DNA from: Eublepharis macularius
Taxonomy: Eukaryota; Chordata; Lepidosauria; Squamata; Eublepharidae
Assembly: GCF_028583425.1 (NCBI RefSeq)
Contig: NC_072794.1
Coordinates: 29,819,232-29,883,231 of the forward strand
Length of the DNA: 64,000 nt
Reading direction: 5' to 3'
Shown one piece after another: positions 58,306 to 64,000 of the stretch. A model generated the notes under the pieces. It did no database searches. It saw nothing but the letters and a program-made list of their open reading frames with translations, and was not told the DNA's origin. Made by a program: the position numbers and the translations under genes. Position 1 is the first letter of the stretch. Each line of letters begins with the position of its first letter.

Positions 58306-59190
58306 TAAGAGCAGCCATACTGGATCAGACCAATGGTCCACCTTATTCAGCATCCTCCTGTGGCAGTGAATTCCACAAGTTAATTGCTCTTCGAGTGAAG
58401 AAATAGTTCCTATGGTCTGTCCTGAACACGCTGCCCATCAACTGCACTGGTTGCCTCTTTCACTATTATTGGATAGGGAGAAAAAGTTCTCTCTTTCTCA
58501 GTGTTTCCCAGTCAGAGTTCCATAGGACATCATCAGGGTTCCGTGAGAAATCATGGAATAAATAAAAAAATTGAAATACCACCAAAAAAATCCAAATATC
58601 CCTGAAAATATTGCTGTTGTTAAGGTTATATAAATGTGTGTGTATAGCACTCTTTGCTTAACAGTAATTTAGCAATAATTGAATTGTGCTCCATCCTCAC
58701 CATCAGCCTTTTCTGGCCTTGTAAACATTTTCATAGGTAGGGTTTCCTTGTGATTTGAAAAATTAATTTAGAGGTTCTTCCATGGAACCTCTAAACCAGA
58801 AAACCCAAACTCCATAGCCTTTCCTCATACAAAATGGTCCAATTCCTAGACCATTTCGGTTGCCTTCTTTTCCTTTTTTTTTACAGCTCTACAATATCCT
58901 ATTTGAGAAATGTCAACCAAACTATATACAGTATTCCAAACACGGCCATATCACAGCTCTATACAAGGGCATTACAATAATGGCTCTTTTGCTTTCAGTC
59001 ACTTTCCTAATAATCCTAACACAGCATTTGTCTTTTTAGACTTAATTTTAAAATAACAACACTCTTTATAAATTGCTCTTGATGTTCATGGTTCCTATAA
59101 GCATTTTCTTGAATATATGGATATACTGTAAATCTATGAACCACCTAAAATTTATTTCCAGTTTTGCTAATTTGACTACCATGTTTTTCT
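58306..59190 (-). mobile_element. CR1-type LINE fragment, - strand
   Basis: 58306-58500 repeats, in diverged form, the reversed CR1 ORF2 end seen at 29.0-29.3 kb (CAGTGAATTCCACAAGTTAA, CTGCCCATCAACTG). 58830-59040 adds the upstream part: ACAGTATTCCAAACACGGCC and ATACAAGGGCATTACAATAA are typical reversed CR1 text. A stretch of unrelated DNA at about 58505-58790 separates them. Old and 5'-truncated. Confidence 0.68.
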
Positions 59191-59465
59191 TTACTCCTAT
59201 TCACAAGAGGCCTGTGTGTTCTAATTCATGCTGGAGAGAGACTTAGTTTTAATATTTCTGAAGGGATAGCTGTCACTCTCTCTCTTCCCAGTAGCCCTGC
59301 TTCAACTTGAAATCTTTCTCACACCTGGTATGACTTAATGTAATTAATTTAATTCCTGCACTGAAGACTCTCCTAATATGCAGGCAGAGAGGATTTCCCA
59401 TCATGCCCAGCATCATCTCTCTTCCCCCCATCAGTCTACTTGACTAACAGTGTACTTTATTAAAC

Positions 59466-59690
59466 AGGTGGGGGTGGGGGTGGAGGAAAGTGCCATCAAG
59501 TCACAGCTGAGCTATGGTGACCCCAGCCGGGGTTTTCAAGGCAAGAGACTAACAGAGGTGGTTTGCCATTCCTGCCTCTGCAACCCTGGTCTTCACTCGA
59601 TGTCTCCTGTCCAATTACTAACCAAGGTCAAACCTGCTTAGCTTCTAAGATCTGAGGAGACTGGGCTTGCTTGGGCTATCCAGGTCAGGG
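59466..59690 (-). repeat. 5S-rRNA-derived SINE, - strand
   Basis: 59586-59690 is the reverse of a 5S rRNA sequence (GTCTCCTGTCCAATTACTAA, CCTGCTTAGCTTCTAAGATC), so the SINE head faces the high-coordinate side. The body (GGTGGTTTGCCATTCCTGCC, GGTTTTCAAGGCAAGAGACT, GTGCCATCAAGTCACAGCTG) follows toward 59466. It is about 80 percent like functional 5S by eye, so it is not an active 5S gene. Confidence 0.85.
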
Positions 59691-59867
59691 CCTTATTACT
59701 CTATATCAATTATAATCTAATTACCATGTAGGTATGCCTACTCTGCTAGTTGGAGCTAGTATTCCACCTCTTTAGAAATTTGCAATAAGAATTTCATATA
59801 TAAATTCAAAATAACAATTTGAAAGAATAGAAGGATTCCATTTACAGCACGGTTAAGGAAGTTCTAA

Positions 59868-60118
59868 ACATAATAATAACAACAACATTTGTTTTATATT
59901 CTGCCATTCAGGACAACTTAATGCCCACTCAGAGCAGTTTACAAAATATGTTATTATTATCCCTACAACAAACACCCTGTGAGGTGGGTGGGACTGAGAA
60001 AGCTCTAGAGAGCTGTGACTGACCCAAGGTCACCCAGCTGGCTTCAAGTGGGGGAGTGGGGAATCAAAACCTGTTCTCCAGATTAGAATCCTGCACTCTT
60101 AACCACTACACCAAACAG
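59868..60118 (-). repeat. tRNA-derived SINE, - strand, full-length-like
   Basis: The same family as 12887-13147 and 42151-42412, in - orientation (ATAATAACAACAACATTTG tail, GACCCAAGGTCACCCAGCTG, TTAACCACTACACCAAACAG head). It sits about 100 bp from the splice donor of the TNN exon. Confidence 0.88.
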
Positions 60119-60214
60119 GCATCCATCCCTGAAATTTGTTATGCTCTTGAAAAGCAGTGTACCTTGTGCTGTAAAGAAAAAAAGGCTTGGACCTGCACCG
60201 AGCCCTAGACTCAC

Positions 60215-60378
60215 CTCACTGTGTTTGTCTTCTCCATATTTACCATTGAGGTTGGCCAAATGACAGTTCTTGTACCACCAGCCACCATGGTGTGTGAGTC
60301 CACAGTTGCTGATAGCAATATCATTGTCTCTGTCCCAGGTGGTAAATTTCCTCTCATTGTGGTAAGTCATAGCATCCC
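60215..60378 (-). CDS. TNN: TNN penultimate coding exon (fibrinogen-like domain, Ca-binding part)
   Basis: On the - strand, the acceptor CCTTGTTTAG precedes GGGATGCTATG. The exon encodes [20 protein letters not shown], with the DRDND calcium-binding loop. It continues through [15 protein letters not shown], with the conserved disulphide pair (12 residues between cysteines), and [16 protein letters not shown]. The donor is GAG|GTGAGT. The 164-bp exon starts in phase 1 and ends in phase 0. Glycine 1 is completed by one base from the previous exon, which ends GCCG|GTAAGC at 63425. [15 protein letters not shown] matches the tenascin-N form. No stop or frameshift. Confidence 0.93.
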
Positions 60379-61018
60379 CTAAACAAGGCAAGAAAAGGTT
60401 GGCGTTAGAAGTGTGGGGAGCCCTGTTATGTCTGATCCCCAGCCCCCAATAACAGCAGGTGCGCACTCAGACAGACAAAGAAACAAGTTCTGCACTTCGG
60501 TGGCCCAATTGCAACTAATTAAAAAATTTGTACAGGTGGCATTTAACAAAAGTTAAATTTATGTATAGTTAAACAACATATAGTTGTTTAGGTTGAAGTC
60601 AGAAATCTGCTCAGTTGCTGGAAGAGTTTCTTCATCGCTAGCAGTCAGAAATAATGGAAACAATTCAAAACGTAAGATATGTGCTCCCACTGGACCTAAG
60701 AATGGTCCTTCTTAAAGTACTACAGCAAAAGCTTTGTTAACTGGCATCCAGTTAACCAGGCAGATCAATTCATCAGCATGCCCCAACCCAAGTCTCTAGC
60801 TCATCAGCCACTTGGCATTGCTCAGCCAAGGCAGCACCAGGAGCACAGGTGACTCAGACAGGGACCATAGGAGTCTCTTGCATGCCTGCCAGCTGAGCTG
60901 CTCATGCAGGGCAATGGTGAAAGAGCAGAAGTGCCAAGGAGTCCACAGGTTGTGGTCAGGTCCCTGGCATAGCCACCTGTTGCTTGATACAGACAGGTAA
61001 GTTTTGTTCACCGGCATA

Positions 61019-61346
61019 TCCTACTATATAAAAGCCAAGCCATATTGGCAACGACTCACTTTTTATCCCCACACAGGCACACTGAGGGGCCTGCAGGTGT
61101 GCCTGCGCTGCATTGGCGTGGTGTCCTGGCAGAGCCACTGCAGAGCCTTGGGAGGTCTGTGCTGGGCCTCTGTGCCATCTGCAGCAGGTCTGTGAGGGGC
61201 CACAGAACTGGTGGGAAGGCCATGGCAAGGAACGGGGCTCCCTACCACTGCTGCAGGGCCTTGAGAGGGCCATGCCAGTACGGCCCTTCCAAGGCCCCAC
61301 TGCTAGAGCCCGTTGTATTTCTTCTCACAACGAGCTCTGCTGCTAG
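61019..61346 (+). mobile_element. Non-autonomous Helitron
   Basis: Starts TCCTACTATATAAAAGCC after an A and ends CTAG before a T, as expected for A|T insertion without a target duplication. Nine bases before the end is a hairpin with 11-bp arms: GAGCCCGTTGT (61306-61316) and ACAACGAGCTC (61327-61337), 10 of 11 pairs. The 328-bp element has no Rep/helicase ORF. The GC-rich interior differs from the AT-rich intron. All three structural signs agree. Confidence 0.82.
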
Positions 61347-61351
61347 TTTCT

Positions 61352-61800
61352 TAATATTCATAGCCTACCTTTCCCCAATGCCCAAGGCAGCTTGCAAAAT
61401 ATAAACACCTACAATTAAAAACATAGTTGAAACACATTTTTAAAAAATAAAACCACAACTCCTGCAACAAATATCACCAACAACAACTGCCAGTCAGAGA
61501 CATTAATTAGGTACTTCTTCCAAAGGCACATGGGAAAAATGCAACCTTTTACAGAAGGGAGTGTGGGAGGAGTTTTCTGTCCCATATCTGGCAGGTTGTT
61601 CCAAAGTGTGGGTGTGGCCACTGAAAACAAGCATGCATGGGCCATAGATGAGCAGACCTCCCAAATAGAGGGGGCCAGCAAAAGTGAGGCGCTTGATGAT
61701 CTTAGTTGGCACAGGGGATCATACAGGGAAATGCGGTCCATAAGAAATGTGGGTCCCAGGCCGTGAAAGTTAACCAGCAACCCCTATTCCTCATGGGTGT
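61352..61800 (-). mobile_element. LINE-derived segment, - strand
   Basis: A 3'-end-like start (CATAGCCTACCTTTCCCCAA, CAAGGCAGCTTGCAAAATAT) is followed by a reversed ORF2 end with a TPTLWNNLP motif, typical of the last domain of L2/CR1-type LINEs. Degraded. Confidence 0.5.
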
Positions 61801-61977
61801 CCATTAGCAAAACTATTTCTGCAGTTAGACACAAGTATAAGGAGCTAGTAATACCTCTCTGTTTATTGCAAGGGGTTTTTTTTCTCCAAATCCTACTTTT
61901 AATTCCAGAAGGATACCCCAAGGCAGTTTACACAGAATAAAAAAATACAGGTAAAAATTGAGGATGTTTCATATTTT

Positions 61978-62072
61978 GTGTTTGTTTGTTTGTTTGTTTG
62001 TTTGTTTGTTTGTTTGTTTGTTTGTTTGTTTGTTTGTTTGTTTGTTTGTTTGTTTGTTTGTTTGTTTGTTTG
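61978..62072. repeat. (GTTT)n microsatellite
   Basis: About 23 uninterrupted GTTT units, then imperfect GTTC/ATTC units to about 62100. Overlapping LFVC-repeat ORFs are artefacts of it. It likely grew from the A-rich tail of the - strand LINE at 62100. Confidence 0.96.
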
Positions 62073-62099
62073 TGCATTCGTTTGTTCGTTCATTCATTC

Positions 62100-63080
62100 A
62101 TTTAAAACATTTATTAACTGCCTTTTTATCTTGCAGGAACTCAAGACGGCTTATAATATAGATAAAATAACCATAATAAAATGAGTAAAAAGTTTAAGAG
62201 CACAATTTAGGACTGCCAATAAACATAAAAGCAAAGTTAATTAAAAGCAGTCCTAAATAACTGCTTTTAATAAATAAAAAGCTGCCTTCTGAAGATCAGC
62301 GGGGGGGGCAGGTGTACCTCCCTGGGGATGCAGTTTCATAATCATGGGACTGCCCCCCAAAAGGCCCTCTCTCATGTACCCACCAGGTGAGCTTCTTTAG
62401 CTGATGGGACAGGCAGGAGGGCCTCTCGCCATGATCTTAATTCCTGAGCAGGAACATACAGGAGAAGATGGTCCTTCAAGTACTCTGGTCTCAAGCCATG
62501 GAGGGCTTTAAAGTCCAAAACCAACACTCTGAATTGTGCTCTGGAGCAGATTGGTAGCCAGTGTAATTGCTGTAATATCTGCATCACGTGTTCCTGACAG
62601 CTGGCCCCAACTAACAGTTTAGATGCAGCATTCTGCAATAGCTGTAGCTTCTGAACACTTTCAAGGGTAGCCCCAAATACAACACACTGCAGTAGTCCAA
62701 TCTAGATGTAACTCAGGCATGGATAACCGGGGCTAAATGTGACTGAACTGGGAACAGGCACAGATGACGCACCAACAATATCACTCCAAACCACTGCAGC
62801 CACCTGGTTTTCTAAGCTGACTATTTTGTCAAGCCATATTCCAAGCTACAAACCTGGCTTTTCAAGAGAAGTCTCCGTCCAAGACAGAAGAGATCTAAAG
62901 TTCCCAGTCTGCCTTTCTGCTCACCCAGAGAACCTCTGTCTTGTCAGAATTTAGTTGCAGCTCATCCAGCCCTTTACTGACTCCAAGCACTGGTCCAAAA
63001 CACCAAAAACCTGGGTGTCATCTGCAAACTGATGTCACTGCAGCCCAAACCTCCTGATGACAATGATTTAATATTGATTC
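62100..63080 (-). mobile_element. L2-like LINE 3' part, - strand
   Basis: Reversed, 62372-62638 encodes MQNAASKLLVGASCQEHVMQ, then LHWLPI, FRVLVLDFKALHGLRPEYLK and DHLLLYVP, the C-terminal domain of L2-type ORF2. The same domain is at 18355-18500 in the other L2 copy. 62640-63080 is upstream sequence in the same orientation without a clean frame. The tail faces the (GTTT)n repeat. Confidence 0.72.
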
Positions 63081-63084
63081 CTAT

Positions 63085-63180
63085 TGGACTGTGCCAGTAC
63101 ATGGGTTGATTCCTATGTAACCACCTCGAGCACTAAATATGGTGGAGAGGCAGTATATAAGTTGAATGAATGAATGATGA
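63085..63180 (+). mobile_element. LINE 3' end with (TGAA)n tail
   Basis: CCACCTCGAGCACTAAATAT, GGAGAGGCAGTATATAAGTT and then GAATGAATGAATGA form an L2-style 3' end on the + strand. Confidence 0.55.
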
Positions 63181-63424
63181 GGCTTTCCTCTAGCCCAAGG
63201 AGCCATCTCCTGATGAAAAATTCTCTTTGGGCTCTGAGTCAGGGGAAGGCTCCCGGCACCAAAGGAAAGCAGAACCATTCTGCCTGCTCCAAGCCTCTAT
63301 TTGGACTATGGGCCCTTGAATGAATCTCAGCCCAGACAGCCTTGTGCAGTTTTAGTAAAAGAAAGTCTCCTCAATTCCTTCACCCAATTTTCCAGCGCAA
63401 AAAAATGGCCAAAACTTTGCTTAC

Positions 63425-63592
63425 CGGCAGTGCCTCTGTATTTTCCTACCGAGAGCCTGAATCTCTCCCTGCTCGAGCCCACCTGGAAGAGGTCGTAGGT
63501 GGCATACGCAGACTCGTTGTGGGTTCGCAAATCCACTCTCAGCTCAAAAGGGATGGGAGCAGTGCTGGTAAGTTCATGAAGCTTTTCGAGAC
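63425..63592 (-). CDS. TNN: TNN fibrinogen-like domain exon
   Basis: On the - strand, the acceptor TTTCTTTTAG precedes GTCTCGAAAAGCTTC. The exon encodes LEKLHELTSTAPIPFELRVD, then HNESAYATYDLFQVG and FRLSVGKYRGTAG. This is the middle of the fibrinogen-like domain (compare LELRVDMRDG..AFASYDRF in other tenascins). The donor is GCCG|GTAAGC at 63424. The 168-bp exon starts and ends in phase 1. It precedes the exon at 60378. Upstream TNN exons (EGF, FNIII, first part of the fibrinogen domain) lie beyond the window. No break is seen. Confidence 0.92.
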
Positions 63593-64000
63593 CTAAAAGA
63601 AACAATTCAGAATAACAATTATCACAGGCTCACAAAAAGGGATCAGTCAGACATTCAAATAGGCACCTTCTACTTGCCTGTGGTAACTAAGACTGTCTTC
63701 AGACAGAGATGCTTTTGTATAATGAACATAAGAAAAGCCCTATAAGATCAGACCATAAATCATCTAATTGCCAACAATGGCTGTGAAAATGCTTCTAGGG
63801 AATCAACAAATAAGTGCATGAAACCAAGAGTCTTCTCTATTGTTTCCCCTGTCCCACAATCCTGAACACAATACTAGAATTTAGAAGTATTACTATCTCT
63901 GATTCAGTCATCTAAGCCAACAGCTACCCTAGTATTAAAACTGCAAGAACAAATAAAGTCACGGCAAAACTCAGTCACTAAAAACATGGGAGAATAATAT
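63593..64000 (-). other. TNN: TNN intron, partial, with CR1 remnant
   Basis: 63718-63900 carries a reversed CR1-type 3' end (GAACATAAGAAAAGCCCTAT, AAGATCAGACC), as at 58306. The rest is unassigned. Confidence 0.55.

Larger units (their letters stand above)
57788..60214 (-). other. TNN: Last intron of TNN
   Basis: 2.4-kb intron with donor GTGAGT (60214-60209) and acceptor CAG (57790-57788). It holds a minisatellite, CR1 DNA and two SINEs described separately. Confidence 0.85.
60379..63424 (-). other. TNN: TNN intron between fibrinogen-like exons
   Basis: 3.0-kb intron. It contains a Helitron, LINE-derived stretches and a (GTTT)n repeat, listed separately. 60379-61018 shows no repeat I can name. 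Confidence 0.85.

Noticed and set aside
59570-59690. Functional 5S rRNA gene
   Set aside because: Too diverged from 5S, fused to a SINE body and lacking a T-run terminator in the right place.
61958-62184. ORFs with repeated LFVC or TNKQ
   Set aside because: Direct products of the (GTTT)n repeat.

Overview
The window looks like non-avian reptile DNA, most likely a squamate (lizard, gecko or snake). The evidence is its repeat mix: L2-, CR1- and R4-type LINEs, a Penelope-like fragment, a tRNA-derived SINE ending in ATT repeats, a 5S-rRNA-derived SINE, many hAT-type DNA elements with 8-bp target duplications, and a Helitron. Species cannot be read from the sequence. About one twentieth of it or less is host exon; the rest is introns and intergenic repeats.

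Two host genes are supported. KIAA0040 lies on the + strand: a CpG-rich promoter with a probable non-coding first exon (about 23.8-24.2 kb), a 24.6-kb intron, and one exon carrying the whole 100-residue membrane-protein ORF (48,961-49,263) plus a long 3' UTR. TNN (tenascin-N/W) lies on the - strand: its last three coding exons (63,592-63,425; 60,378-60,215; 57,787-57,638) encode the end of the fibrinogen-like domain with matching splice phases. The genes converge, with about 5.5 kb between their likely 3' ends; human 1q25 has the same order and orientation from memory, which supports both names.

Layout: 1-4.9 kb is a satellite-like cluster (a 70-bp tandem repeat, a very young 0.5-0.7-kb direct repeat, 175-bp GC-rich units and a hAT-like right end). 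5-23.7 kb is intergenic and repeat-rich, with a 1.6-kb hAT element with a perfect target duplication and a 2.8-kb L2 LINE. 24.2-48.8 kb is KIAA0040 intron 1, with nested transposons at 25.6-26.7, 30.8-31.2, 31.7-32.4, 33.6 and 36.5 kb. 48.8-52.1 kb is the KIAA0040 terminal exon, itself carrying a hAT MITE. 52-57.5 kb is the intergenic gap. 57.5-64 kb is the 3' end of TNN with a 41-bp minisatellite, CR1, SINEs, a Helitron and L2 material in its introns.

I found no operon-like, phage, CRISPR or toxin system. The most unusual observations are two short duplications around poly(T) that look like poly(A)-only retroposition, an R4 LINE with inverted 5' end inside a hAT element, an oppositely oriented MITE pair around the KIAA0040 coding exon, and a small family of repeats with an acidic ORF that I do not recognise.
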